Source: Glebionis coronaria
Lineage: Eukaryota; Streptophyta; Magnoliopsida; Asterales; Asteraceae
Direction: 5' to 3'
Length of the DNA: 64,000 nt
NCBI GenBank assembly: GCA_025667525.1
Contig: CM046878.1
Span: 576,332,868 to 576,396,867 of the forward strand
Part shown: piece by piece, positions 1-12,037 of the stretch
Numbering within the stretch: position 1 is the first letter of the stretch
How the letters are laid out: each line of letters begins with the position of its first letter
Notes under the pieces: model-generated
Told to the model about the DNA's origin: nothing
Database searches by the model: none
Seen by the model: only the letters and a program-made list of their open reading frames with translations
Program-made: the position numbers and the translations under genes

Positions 1-1190
1 TACATAATAGATATTAAAGGTAACGTATTTATATCTTTTATAAAAAGTTGTAAAACTTGAAAAGATATAATTGAGGTAACACTCAATATTAGTCATGTGA
101 TCTTTGGAGATGACATGTTGATTAAAGTTGCATTATACATTAAAGAATTAGAATACTTTGAACTTCAAATGTGTTTTGGAAGTTTAGGAAATTGGTGATC
201 AAGGATGTTTCATAATTTTGATACTATGTGGCAATATCAAATTATTTGAATGCATATGTACAAGAGTTTCAGTGAAATTGAATTCTTGAAGAAAGTATTC
301 TCAAAATCCCAATAGGTCAAGATTGGTTATTTTATGCTTTGCCAAACAAGTATGAATGTCATTACTAGAGGCATGATGCATGTACCAGTTTTATGCATTG
401 ATCTATTTTTAGTATTTGGATAAAGGATGTAAGACATTATTGAATTGATGAAATAAAGATTGGATTTCGTTTATTTTCTGTTATTTGATTTTGTATCCTA
501 TTTTACATGTTTTAAATCCATGAGCATTATGATGTTTCTAAATGTCCGTTGTCGATTAATAATATGGGAGTATTATTAAACTAAGACAATTCAAAATAGT
601 GACGGAGTATACTTGAAAGTATATTGGTCAATTTTGGATGATATTTGATGGATCAAATATTGGACTTATCCCAACTATATGATTTTACTTTATGGATCTT
701 TGTCATCAAGTAATTCATAAATAGTTATCCTTAGACCTGAGATACCAGGAAACTGTCGTGGATCTAGTGCATTTCTGTGGAATAGTCTAACGCTAAACGT
801 AACTGGTAGCTATAAGGATTATTTCCGGAAGTGTTGCAAAGTTCATAAGTTTTGCTTGTAGTCAAAATGGGATTCGTTTCCTTCAAAATTTATTTTGAAG
901 TATAATACAGCTGGGCCCCTCGGGGGAGTAGTAAGATATTTGTGTGGCCGCACCCAAATTTGTTTTGGTGATCTTGCTATATCCATAAACGAGAAACAGA
1001 ATGGTTAATGAAAGGAATGACTGAGATCCATATCCTTATTAACGTTGTATTTGAAATGAAAGGATAATAATAATAATGATTATATATCGTTAAAAGGTTT
1101 TGTCCAAGAAACCTTACTCGAGTTGTACTAGTGACATTGCTAGTGTAACTAGACGCTAGTCAATGTGATCACGATATTAGAATTTTGTCC
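1..1190. repeat. Non-coding tail of an LTR retroelement (tentative)
   Basis: No open frame of useful length is present. The stretch ends in the purine-rich AAGTGGGAGC at 1191-1200, of the kind that precedes the 3' LTR of Copia elements, and leads directly into LTR-like sequence. I read it as the untranslated 3' internal region of a retroelement whose 5' part lies left of the window. I cannot recognise a reverse transcriptase or RNase H domain in it, so the class is inferred only from the context. Confidence 0.35.
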
Positions 1191-1200
1191 AAGTGGGAGC

Positions 1201-1990
1201 TGAAAGTTTATGGACTTAAAATTAATAGTCGTGAGATAGGATCGAACTCGGGATCACGGGATTGCACACATAACGTAAAGGGTTAATTTATTTATTAAAT
1301 ATATATATATTTTATATATTTATTAAATCAAACCAAAGCTTAACTAACGATCGTTAATAAATAATAGTTAAGTTATAACGACCGTTATGGAATTAAATAG
1401 AAGCTAAAAATAGAAGGAAAAATTACACAAACACCTCTGTAGGAGGGTGTTAACCGCCGGCTTGTAGAGGGGGCAAAGGGAAACTTTTGTTTCCTAAATT
1501 GTTTATGACTTGGAGTCCAAGGTTTGCTAAGCCTATATAAACAAACCCCTAGCCTCATAATTTTTCACTCCCTCTTTCTTTTCTCTTGCTTTGATCGCCG
1601 GCCATACACACCCAACTTAGGGTTTCGTTTGGTTTTCGATTTTGTCTATTTTATCTAGTCCTAGCCCCTCTCTAGGGTTGTTGGGTAGATATTCCATAAG
1701 CGTTGAAGCTCGGTTTGTTCGTGCTAGACTCACGGTTAACTCGCCGTATTACGTGTGTACAAGAACGTGATATAGTCTTACTTTAGACTATATTCTTGGT
1801 GGTGTTCGTGGTCAACCCTAGTTGTCGTTCATTCCGTCGTCTTGTGGATCTTGCTAGGATAAAGGTATGTAACCCTAATCTTGATTAATATAATCGTGTT
1901 AAATTAATGATCTTGTTAATCGCTTCCGCTATGCGTTCTTTGATCCATATTAGGGTTTTAAATAATTGTTACGAACTATATAAACCATCA
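1201..1990 (+). mobile_element. LTR of a probable Ty1/Copia-like retroelement
   Basis: The sequence begins TG just after a polypurine tract and ends near CCATCA. It holds a TATA box (1534-1540) followed by a pyrimidine-rich leader and several AGGGTTT or AACCCTA motifs, and then the CGCTTCCGCT-type sequence commonly seen near the end of plant Copia LTRs. The left boundary is fairly clear. The right boundary is a guess because the second LTR is outside the window and no target duplication can be checked. Confidence 0.4.
1534..1540 (+). promoter_or_regulatory. TATA box of the LTR promoter
   Basis: TATATAA lies in the middle of the LTR, about 25-30 bases before a CT-rich stretch that would suit a transcription start. 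It is seen directly; its activity is inferred. Confidence 0.4.
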
Positions 1991-2959
1991 GATATGTGAC
2001 AGATTTTGTCTCAATGTCAAGTGACTTAACCTACTCCTAAATCGTACAATACTAAAACAGCGGCTATCGTGCTCAACTAATTCGTACTTAGAACATCAGA
2101 AATAGCTCAATAAGTCCTACCAAATCAGACAATAAAGAATTCAGGCTGAAGCTCCCCACAACGAATCTTTGAGCTTGTCAACGATTAACATCACAATACC
2201 ACCATAATCGGTCTTGGTCTTATGGCATAAAAGCAATTTAAAGATAAATTTATTCGATTAAAGTAAATTACAGCTACTACTTCATAAAGGCAAATCTGAA
2301 ACCAATCTCTTCGCACACTCAATTTTTTTTTCACTTTGCTTCAAAACTCCATCTGATTACATCAGTAAAACCTAGTTCAAAGCTGAATTTAGATACCCAT
2401 TACATCCTACACGACAAATTTTATTTCCCTTTCTGTTGTTGACGGAGCTGAGAGAAAATAAGATGACATGGCATTTTACACTAACCGTTAGATCAACTTT
2501 AGATTTAATCTTAGCCGTTTAAATTGATGCTTGACTTTGACTAATTCATTCAGAAAATGTGTGTATAGTTAGAATTCATTATTTATCTATAGCAGAGACA
2601 AAATAGCCACGTGATAATGAAAACATACTGGGATAAGTCATCCTTACTAAACGCATGATTATTTGCAACAAGAAAACATGCTTATCTTTGAATTCAGTTT
2701 TGAATGTCTATCCACATGAACTTGGCTTTATAAATACAGATCCCATACTCATCATATTCATCCCATACCCACACGATGAACAAATCAAACAATGCCTTAA
2801 CTTTGGTACGAACAAAACACGAATTCAAATGGATAAATCATGGTGAAGTTTTACTAGAGCATCTCGCTTAAATTTTTCTATCAATACGCACCTTTTTCTT
2901 CTTTTGTTGATCATTAAGTCGGGACTGATAATGGTGATCTCCATGTTCATATAATCATA
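1991..2959. other. No recognisable feature
   Basis: AT-rich sequence with only short chance ORFs. The 63-residue frame at 2655-2846 has no recognisable motif and is not called. Confidence 0.5.
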
Positions 2960-4548
2960 TCTATACTATTATCTGAACGAAGTACGCCGATTTGAATTTG
3001 CTCAGAGTGATCGTTAAAGTTGAGATGATAACGATGATTTGATTGCGGTACACAAACAAATGCCTCATAAGTTTACTTATATGTATTGTGGTTGTGTAAG
3101 ATGGTTGCGTGCCTTTCAATCTTATCAGCGCGCTTTCTTTTTACAATCATTTTCCTTCTTTTGTTTTTTGTGATACCAGTGATGTGGGACAATAAACAGA
3201 TGCTTAGATTTGCAAACATCCTACCAGCTAATGTGGGATCAAAAACCTTTCAAGTCAATACTGGCTATTCAACCTGTTTCAACTTCAAAATTATAAACTT
3301 TATACTTAGATACCAATGTTTCGACCTATGTGTTCTTTGTCGTTTGTTATTGTTTGATTATATTGTATTCTAGCTAGACCCGTGGTTCTCGGTACACAAT
3401 CATGATTGCTACTTGCTAAGCCACAGATCAATCACTCAACCGACACATATTGACAATCACCTCAAGAGTAAATGTAAAGAGTTCAACAGCTTTTGCGTGT
3501 GCAATACGTCGGCCTTTGCTCCAAGTCTTACCTGACCGTTTTTGTGAATAATATCAAGTTTTGATCCATTTTGACAATACATTATTGGCACGAAGACGAC
3601 CCGCTTGCTTTTACTACGAATATTAATATCGTCTTAGAACAAAAAAAATATTCAGCAAAGATGGCTTTTTACTAACTGAGTTAAATATTTACTACCAACA
3701 CTTCCATTTTAAGCACACTTCAGTTTAAGAGCATGAACCTGAATCAACATCATTTTGGGATTTATTGAAAAGCGAAAAACAAATCAAAAAGTGATAAACC
3801 AGGATTATCACATGAAATGATTTGCTTCCGAGGGAATTGGTAACTCATTGCAAGTGCAAACACAAACTTCAGTTTCTGTAACAATCTATGAGATTAAAAA
3901 CCCAAAAAAAAAAGAATACTTTAAGTTATTGGTTTAATGATTTATCCTCTTGATAGACCTAAACATCAACTAAAATCTTGGCATCAAGACATGTGAAATC
4001 TTCATAAAATGCTTTCAAATGCTCGTGTGCATGCTTCACGTCATCAACTGCACACATCTCTCTTATGTTGTGCATTGACAATCGTGGGGCTCCAGTATCA
4101 ACTATCCGGATCCCTGTCCCACTTGCCAGAATCGGTCCAATGGTTGAACCACACGACATGTCGTTTCTAACAACAAAGTCCTGCATTACATAAAAGTTAA
4201 ATTACAAAGATGTGCATCATAAGTCAGTTTGGGTTATTTGGAAGGATAACAAAAGTGATCTGACCGTTTGCCAACTTAACCATAAACAAATGCGACAACT
4301 TTGTAACAAAGAATAATGTGCTGACCTGAACAGGAAGATTGTGGTTGGCTGCTATTTCCCGGAATATGAAGGCAGTAACATCATTAGTGGCATGGCATTG
4401 GTTAGCATTATGTTTAATCACAAGCCCACTGTGCAACTTGGGTTGATGACGTGCTTTTCCTGATACAAAAAAAAATTGAGAAATCATGATATACAAAACT
4501 AACTGATTGTTTACGTGTGACCCGTGCAACGCACGGGTATTACACTAG
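2960..4548 (+). mobile_element. Helitron with a captured aspartyl aminopeptidase fragment
   Basis: The 3' end is clear: a perfect 7-bp stem (CCCGTGC, loop AAC, GCACGGG) at 4521-4537, a 7-base spacer, then CTAG at 4545-4548 followed by T. This is the canonical Helitron 3' terminus. The 5' end is not certain; TCTATACTATT at 2960 resembles a Helitron 5' end and is used provisionally. No Rep/helicase is present, so the element is non-autonomous. It carries two antisense exons of a peptidase gene directly next to its 3' terminus. Confidence 0.6.
3959..4459 (-). pseudogene. Aspartyl aminopeptidase (M18 family), last two exons
   Basis: Two exons read on the minus strand, 4326-4459 and 3959-4180, joined across a 145-base intron with GT and AG ends. 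The translation contains the family blocks LHSGLVIKHNANQ, CGSTIGPILASGTGIRIVDT and LSMHNIREMCAVDDVKH. These match the C-terminal metallopeptidase part of plant M18 aspartyl aminopeptidases, which remove N-terminal Asp/Glu residues. The usual protein is about 500 residues and only about the last 118 are here. All upstream exons are missing because the Helitron ends 89 bases away. The two exons carry no internal stop, so the capture may be recent, but a functional product is unlikely. The gene identity is from family knowledge; the exon borders are read from the sequence. Confidence 0.8.
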
Positions 4549-6190
4549 TTACTCATTGTAGTAAGTGCATCAAAATTCGATACACCAACATCTTATTTTC
4601 AAAAATACATCTAAATAAGGGTATGACCAGACACATCAGTTTGTATATAATATTATTTGACTTATATTGGTCAAACCTAGTTCTTATCAGCAAATTGACA
4701 AATCAGGATCCAAATAAGGGTCTGACCCGACACACATACTAGTCGATAAGGATGTCAAAATAAACTAGGTGATCAACCCCCATCCGCTAAGTTGCTACAC
4801 TGAAGATTATGATGCCTCGATGTCAGCAAGAAAATGTGCAATTAAGATGAAACTAAGCATATACTAGAGTGGAATGAAATATTTTTGACCATGATATAGT
4901 TTCTGTAACCAGAGTATGTGATTACTGTGGCTACGATCAAACACACTCCCTTTGACCAAAAAGACTTGACCGGTTTAATATATCACACATCATTCAGTAA
5001 AGCAATAATTTATGTTAGCACATACCTCACATGTCTCCTTGACTAATTTTATTTCATCTATAACAAGGACCTACAGGACAAACTAATACACCGTCCTGAA
5101 CCAGAACTTAACAATTATACAAGAAATGCTAAGTTGAATATCAAATCACATTTTCTCTATCCGACACAATCCTCTTAACCTTCTTTCCTCCAAAAACGCA
5201 AGCTTCCCATGCAACTTACTCGGATACTTAACAACACTTGATCCCTCTAAAGTACTATTTCACTTTTTTAAATATCAGAAAATGGTCTTAAATTTTTAGT
5301 TCACGTCGCCTTTTACATTTTGTATAAACAAATATTTAAAGATTAGGAAATCGTTACTATGTGTGCCAAAGTCAGCTCAAAAAGAACAGGAGCCCAGAGT
5401 CGAAACCATAAACGGGCTACATAAGCCCAAACAAATCCAAAAATGTATTTTACCTAGCAACACTTGTATAAAAGCACACCCTACCAAAACCACATACACA
5501 TTTTAGGGTTACTTATCTTGCCGTCAATCTTTTTTAGTCCACTTTTCACATATTTTGACAATTTTGTTGCATTTGCTACTCATAATGTTGATATATGTTA
5601 AATCTCTTGAATTATCATATGGATCTCTTATTTCTGATGGATTTGAGGCTCGGATGGTGATTATAGATGGCATTGGTGGTTACGTATGATGTGTTTAGAC
5701 CTAGATTTCTCTGTTTAAATTTCGTGCAAAGGGGATTCTGGTTTGGTGCGTTCTTGTTCAAGTTACCGACGTTTTCTTTCTGTTTGCTAGTCTTATAAAA
5801 TGTGTCCGATCATGACGGTTCACACTTAAGCCGGGATAAACATTTGACGACGCGACAGCTAGGCTTGCCTGACTCCAGCTGAGCTCCGTACCTTATGTGA
5901 TGCATACAAAATAAGGGTGTGGTTTTCTATTCTTAATGAAATAAGATGTAGGGGAGAGGGGGTCTTATTAGTGGGAGCCACAACATTTATTAACCTACAT
6001 GACAGATCCACATTCAGAAGCTTCATGGGTGTTTTGTGTCTTTTTATTGAGGTTTTGTCAAAATCATATTTGATATTCTAAATACATAGATTAGTCGTTC
6101 ATTTCATTGCTGAAATAATCTAATTATTGTATGTATTTGTAATGATACTCATATAGCATAATGAACATTATAGCACAATCTCAGACTTAA
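4549..6190. other. Intergenic sequence, one dispersed repeat
   Basis: No gene is recognisable apart from the dispersed repeat at 5556-5740. A short phrase around AATAAGGGTNTGACC occurs twice (about 4616 and 4703). The rest is AT-rich with no structure I can name. Confidence 0.45.
5556..5740 (+). repeat. Dispersed repeat, copy 1 (partner at 24255-24440)
   Basis: This segment and 24255-24440 share a long run of near-identical sequence, including GGATTTGAGGCTCG followed by ATGGTGATTA and GATGGCAT. Copy 2 has a short open frame encoding GFEARMVIRDGIIGG; copy 1 is degraded. Both may be fragments of the same unidentified gene or leader exon. I do not recognise it. Confidence 0.55.
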
Positions 6191-6199
6191 GTTCACTGT

Positions 6200-7601
6200 G
6201 ACAACTGTGCTGGGTAATAAGTCTAATAAGTATAACCCATTTGACCCGAAACCGACTTTTAAAATAATTTTAACCCTTCTCTAATTAAAGTAATTCAGTT
6301 GTTTCATGCAGTTAAACATACTAAAACCGCTGCCAAATTAGCCCATTTGATGTGAGTTCCTATTTAGCTAAATCTCAAAGTTTAACTCATTTGATCCGTC
6401 TGTAAGTAAATAGGTCAACATTTGTACCTCTACACTAGATCACATTATTCCAATAAACAGAAAACACAAATCTTATATGCATCAAATGCAATTACTAAGA
6501 TTAAAAAGATAAGAACGGCCTATAGAAAACGCTAATTTGCAGATCTGAGATGCATCAAATTAATTTACAGTATATAGTTAAGAACACTACTAATGAGATC
6601 TGAAATGGAATGATCGTAACTTACTCATATGTCTAATGGATCTATGAACACGCTAACTTGAACAACACATAAGGCTAAAGGGTTTTCGGATGTATATGTA
6701 ATCTGATTATTACACCTTAAAGTCAGAACAGTAAACTAATCATAGTGTTTGCAAAAAACCGATCATGGTTCTGATTTTCTAAAGGCAGGAACATATCGCA
6801 AGAAAATGACTAGAAAGGTAAAAGTAATGTCACCTAAATATCTCAAACCTTTTAGCACTTACCTTAACTTTTTCGTGTCTACAAATAATGCAATTTTTTT
6901 AACATACGACAGACCAGAATACATAAATATGGTAAACTATTAAAAAAGGATGGAACAACATTTAGTACCTCAGAGTTGACGACGTCACAAAACGAGCACG
7001 CCACATTGAACATGAGCAAGTAAAGCCGACTTCCCCTCCGATAAAAGCATCCACCTGTACAAGTCTTGTTCCCAATCTCATTACCACTATCGTCAAATTC
7101 AACTTATCATTACCACTATCTTCAGATTCAACATTTCAACAACATCAAGCACCATGACCGCCTCCTTATTTTATATGTGTAAGTGCTTCATCCGCTGCAA
7201 GCATCGGGTCAAAGTTTCCTTTCCCACTGCTGAAAGAATCATGTCCTTTAGAGCTATCTGTACTCTCCATTTCATGAACTTCACTTATCATAACCTTAGA
7301 CCCCCCTTTACTCGACGGATTCAATAAAACAGGTGCAATAGAATTCTCAGCAACATCACATAACAGTTATTCTTCCGGTTTAGTTTTTATAACGGTTACA
7401 GCAAGTGTTGTTCAGTCTCTAAGTACTTTATAGTAAGGAAACAACCTCGCTTTAAGTTCATCATTATTCAACCCTACCTTTGCTAAACTTTTCACATCAC
7501 CCGAGTCCTCCTTAATCACCTTAACAAGACTATTCTTTTTTACTTTTTTGACACTTACAACCTCGCCCATAGCCTTCTCAATCCCTGCAACAGTTTCCTG
7601 A
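6200..7601 (-). pseudogene. Copy A, 3' part: At4g14310-like WD40 gene relic
   Basis: On the minus strand 7320-6965 encodes a decayed version of the block KGHDSFSS...MLAADEAL...TCTGG, clearly the same exon as in copy C (62116-61770), but with stops and frameshifts. Sequence down to about 6200 matches the non-coding parts of copies B and C, for example the GGTCAACATTTGTACCTCTACAC phrase near 6410, also near 40855 and 60590. The family (from memory, KIN14B-interacting protein At4g14310, a WD40-like cytosolic protein) is inferred from the combined exons of the three copies. The upstream N-terminal part resumes at 15350, beyond the inserted CACTA-1. Confidence 0.6.
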
Positions 7602-7624
7602 CACTACTACACAAACAACCTTTA

Positions 7625-8580
7625 CCCACGGAAATTTTCCCACGGAACAAAAACCGTGGGAAATTTGACACGGATTTCCCACGGATTTTCGACAGAATTG
7701 ACAAAAAAAAATTCCGTGGGAAATTACCCACGGATTTCCCACAGAAGCATTGACCAAGGTTTCCATGGGAAAGTCGTGACAAATTACCCACGGACTTCCC
7801 ACGGATTGCAAATTACCCACGGATTTCCCACGGATTACAAAACTATTTTAGTTATTTTACACATCCGTGGGAAAGCTGTGGCAAATTACCCACGGATTTC
7901 CCATGGTATACACATTATTATTATTATTTATCTATCCGTGGGAAATCCGTGGGTAATTTACCCACGGATTTCTCACGGACAACGTTTTATTTTATTATTT
8001 ATTCATCCGTGGGAAATCTATGGGTAAATTACCCACGGATTTCCCACGGATAACAAATTATTTTACTATCTATTCATTCGTGGGAAATTCGTGGGTAATT
8101 TACCCACGGATTTCCCACGGACAACATATTATTTTATTATTTATCCATCCGTGAGAAATCCGTGGGTAATTTACCCACGGATTTCCCACAGATAACATAA
8201 TATTTTATTATTTATCTGTCCGTGGGTAATTTACCCACGGATTTCCCACGGATAACATAATATTTTATTATTTATCTATCCATGGGAAATCCGTGGGTAA
8301 TTTACCCACGAATTTCCCATGGAACTCATAATATTTTATTAATTATACATCCGTGGGAAATCTGTGGGTAATTTACCCACGGATTTCGCACGGAGCTTTC
8401 CCACGGATTTCCCACGGAAAACACATTATTTTGTTATTTACATATCCGTGGGAAATGTGTGGGTAAATTACCCACGGATTTCCCACGGATTACAGATTTC
8501 CCACGGATTTCCCACGGATTTCCCACATATTACCCACATATTTCCCACGAACTACCAATATTTTGTGATTTATACATCCG
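7625..8580. repeat. Left subterminal repeat array of CACTA-1
   Basis: Dozens of CCCACGGATTTCCCACGG motifs and their complements occur, spaced by AT-rich runs containing ATTATTTTATTATTTAT. Many are arranged head to head as CCGTGGGTAATTTACCCACGG, so they can pair. In En/Spm elements such repeats are the binding sites of the TNPA/TNP1 protein. The ORFs here are translations of the repeat and are not genes. Confidence 0.85.
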
Positions 8581-8584
8581 TGAG

Positions 8585-8835
8585 AAAGTTGATAAAAGTT
8601 TATTCAATAAAACATACAAACTACATTATAAAGTCGATAAAAAGTTAAATAATAAAACATACGAATTATATTACAAAGTCGAAAAAACATACGAATTATA
8701 TTAAAAAGATGATAAAACATACGAATTACATTACAAAGTCGATAAAACATACGAATTACATTACGAAGTAGATAAAACATATGAATTACATTACGAAGTA
8801 GATAAAACATACGAATTAGATAACGAAGTCGAGAT
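8585..8835. repeat. 30-bp tandem repeat in CACTA-1
   Basis: About eight imperfect copies of a 30-bp unit built on GATAAAACATACGAATTACA, directly after the subterminal array. Units differ by a few bases and by small length changes. Confidence 0.8.
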
Positions 8836-8869
8836 GCTAAATTGACTAAATGACAAACTACTGCAAACT

Positions 8870-11165
8870 AATGTTCCCCACTACTGTTTCGAACATCTCG
8901 TATACAACGATACCCTTTGAACATATCGTATACAACGATACCTACTCCTTTGAACATCTCGTATATAACGATGCCCTATCGACTACTTATTTGAACATCT
9001 CGTATACAACGATACCCTATCGACTACTCATTTGAACATCTCGTGTACAACGATACCCTATCGACTACTGTTTCGAACATATCGTATAAAACGATACCCT
9101 TTAAACATATCATATACAACGATACCTACTCCTTTGAACATATCGTATACAACGATGCCCTATTGACTACTTATTTGAACATCTCGTATACAACGATACC
9201 GTATCGACTACTCATTTGAACATCTAGTATACAACGATACCCTATCGCCTACTCATTTGAACATCTCGTGTACAACGATACCCTATCGACTACTGTTTCG
9301 AACATATCGTATAAAAAGATACCCTTTAAACATATAGTATACAACGATACCTACTCCTTTGAACATCTCATATACAACGATGCCCTATCGACTACTTATT
9401 TGAACATCTGGTATACAACGATACCGTATCGACTACTCATTTGAACATCTCATATACAACGATACCCTATCGACTACTCATTTGAACATCTCTTGTACAA
9501 CGATACCCTATCGACTACTGTTTCAAACATCTCGTATACAACGATACCCTTTGAACATATCGTATACAATGATACCTACTCCTTTGAACATCTCGTATAC
9601 AACGGTGCCCTATCGACTACTTATTTGAACATCTCGTATACAACGATACCGTATCAACGACTTATTTGAACATCTCGTATACAACGATACCGTATCGACC
9701 ACTGTTTCGAACATCTCGTATACAATGATACCCTATCGCCTACTCATTTGAACATCTCGTGTACAACGATACCCTATCGACTACTGTTTCGAACATCTCG
9801 TATACAACGATACCCTTTGAAGATATCGTATACAACGATACCTACTCCTTTGAACATCTCGTATACAACGATGCCCTATCGACTACTTATTTGAACATCT
9901 CGTATACAATGATACCGTATCGACTACTCATTTGAACATCTCGTATACAACGATACCCTATCGACTACTCATTTGGACATCTCATATACAATGATACCCT
10001 ATCAACTACTCATTTGAACATCTCGTGTACAACGATACCCTATCGACTACTCATTTGAACATCTCATATACAACGATACCCTATCGACTACTCATTTGAA
10101 CATCTCATATACAACGATACCCTATCGACTACTCATTTGAACATCTCGTGTACAACGATAGCCTATCAACTACTGTTTCGAACATCTCGTATACAACGAT
10201 ACCCTTTGAACATATCGCATACAACGATACCTACTCCTTTAAACATCTCGTATACAACGATACCCTTTGAACATATCGTATACAACGATACCTACTCTTT
10301 TGAACATCTCGTATACAACGATGCCCTATCGACTACTTACTTGAACATATCGTATACAACGATACATACTCCTTTGAACATATCGTATACAACGATGCCT
10401 TATCGACTACTCATTTGAACATCTCGTATACAATGATACCCTATCGACTACTCATTTGAACATCTCATATACAACGATACCCTTTGAACATATCGTATAC
10501 AACGATACCTACTCCTTTGAACATATCGTATACAACGATACCTACTCCTTTGAACATATCGTATACAACGGTTCCCTATCGACTACTTATTTGAACATCT
10601 CGTATACAACGATATCGTATCGACTACTCATTTGAACATCTCGTATACAACGATACCCTATCGCCTACTCCCCCATTTGAACATGTCGTATACAACGATA
10701 CCCTATCGACTACCCATTTGAACATCTCGTATACAACGATACCCTTTGAACATCTCGTATACAACGATACACTTTTAACATCTCGTATACAACGATGCCC
10801 GTTGAACATCCCGTATGAACTACTCCTTTGAACATCTCCTATACAACGATACCATATGAACATCTCGTATACAACGATACCCTATCGACTACTCATTTGA
10901 ACATCTCGTGTACAACGATACCATATCGACTAATCATTTCAACATCTTGTGTACAATGATACCCTATCGACTAATCATTTGAACATCTCGTGTACAAGAT
11001 ACCCTATCGCCTACTCATTTGAACATCTCGTATACAACGATACCCTATCGACTACTCATTTTAACATCTCGTGTACAACGATACCCTATCGACTACTGTT
11101 TCGAACATCTCGTATAAAACGATACCCTTTGAACATATCGTATACAACGATACCTATCGACTTCG
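8870..11165. repeat. Large minisatellite of CACTA-1
   Basis: More than 50 copies of a unit with the core GAACATCTCGTATACAACGA occur. Two spacer forms alternate: one with CCCTATCGACTACTCATTT (about 41 bp) and a shorter one with CCTACTCCTTT (about 33 bp). The mixing of long and short units in blocks suggests unequal exchange. Apparent ORFs in this stretch only reflect the repeat. Confidence 0.9.
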
Positions 11166-11324
11166 GGACAAATTATTTATATATATGTGGATATATAAGT
11201 CTGTATGTTCCCCGTATTCATCTATGACATTCATTATGTCTATCGATGTTTTTATGTAGGTATGCGGAGGTGTATATGCGTGAACGTGTGACTATATTGA
11301 AAAAATTAATGGAAAACGATTATA

Positions 11325-11530
11325 TATGTGGGAAAGCCGTGGGTAATTTTCCATAGATTACCCACGGATGTATAAGTCCGTGGGAAAACCAGTGGGTAGT
11401 TTCCCACAGATTACCTACAAAAAATGTCCGTGGGAAAACCCGTGGGTAGTTTCCCACACATTACCCACAGATGTATAAAATCCGTGGGAAAACCGTGAGA
11501 AATTTTCCCACAATTTTCCCACAAAAAAAT
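11325..11530. repeat. Internal block of CCCACGG subterminal-type repeats
   Basis: Five or six copies of the CCGTGGGAAA / TTTCCCACAGATTACC motif occur here, in the middle of CACTA-1 and far from either end. This may be the relic of a former terminus brought inside by a nested insertion or an internal rearrangement. Confidence 0.7.
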
Positions 11531-11539
11531 ATATTACAT

Positions 11540-11983
11540 ATTTATAAATAAAATAAAATATTTAAGTTTTCAATACCCGCTCTATGTTTTCATACCCCGC
11601 TTATATTTTCCCAAAATTTTGAATGAATTGTTTTTCAACCGGTGAGATCTAAACTCTTTCATCCACTTTAAAAGCACTTATCTATATCTTAAAAAGTACC
11701 CACTTAAATACACAGATCTATATCTCTCGATCTAAAAACTCTTTCATCCTCAAACAAAAAACACTATCCTAAATCAAACACATCTCTGTGATTGAAATTA
11801 AGGGTCCATTGTTACTTTTAGGAGATGGATATCTGATTTAGAGGGCCTTTCATCCCGTTATACATCATCTCTAGCCAAAATGATGGACAAACACTCACAA
11901 ATACATCAAAGTCTATAAACCCATTAACCGGCGGTCATCAGGATGGGTATGATTTTTCATACAGAATGGTTGTCAACCGTAAG

Positions 11984-12037
<54 letters not shown>

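Noticed and set aside
7555..8704. Several ORFs of 78-123 aa rich in the phrases FPTDFPRISHG or MGNL
   Set aside because: They are translations of the CCCACGG subterminal repeats in different frames; the same happens at 14831-15408.
8604..11259. ORFs with repeating NISYTTIP or VYNDTLST on both strands
   Set aside because: They arise from the 30-bp and 41-bp tandem repeats; length and composition follow the repeat unit.
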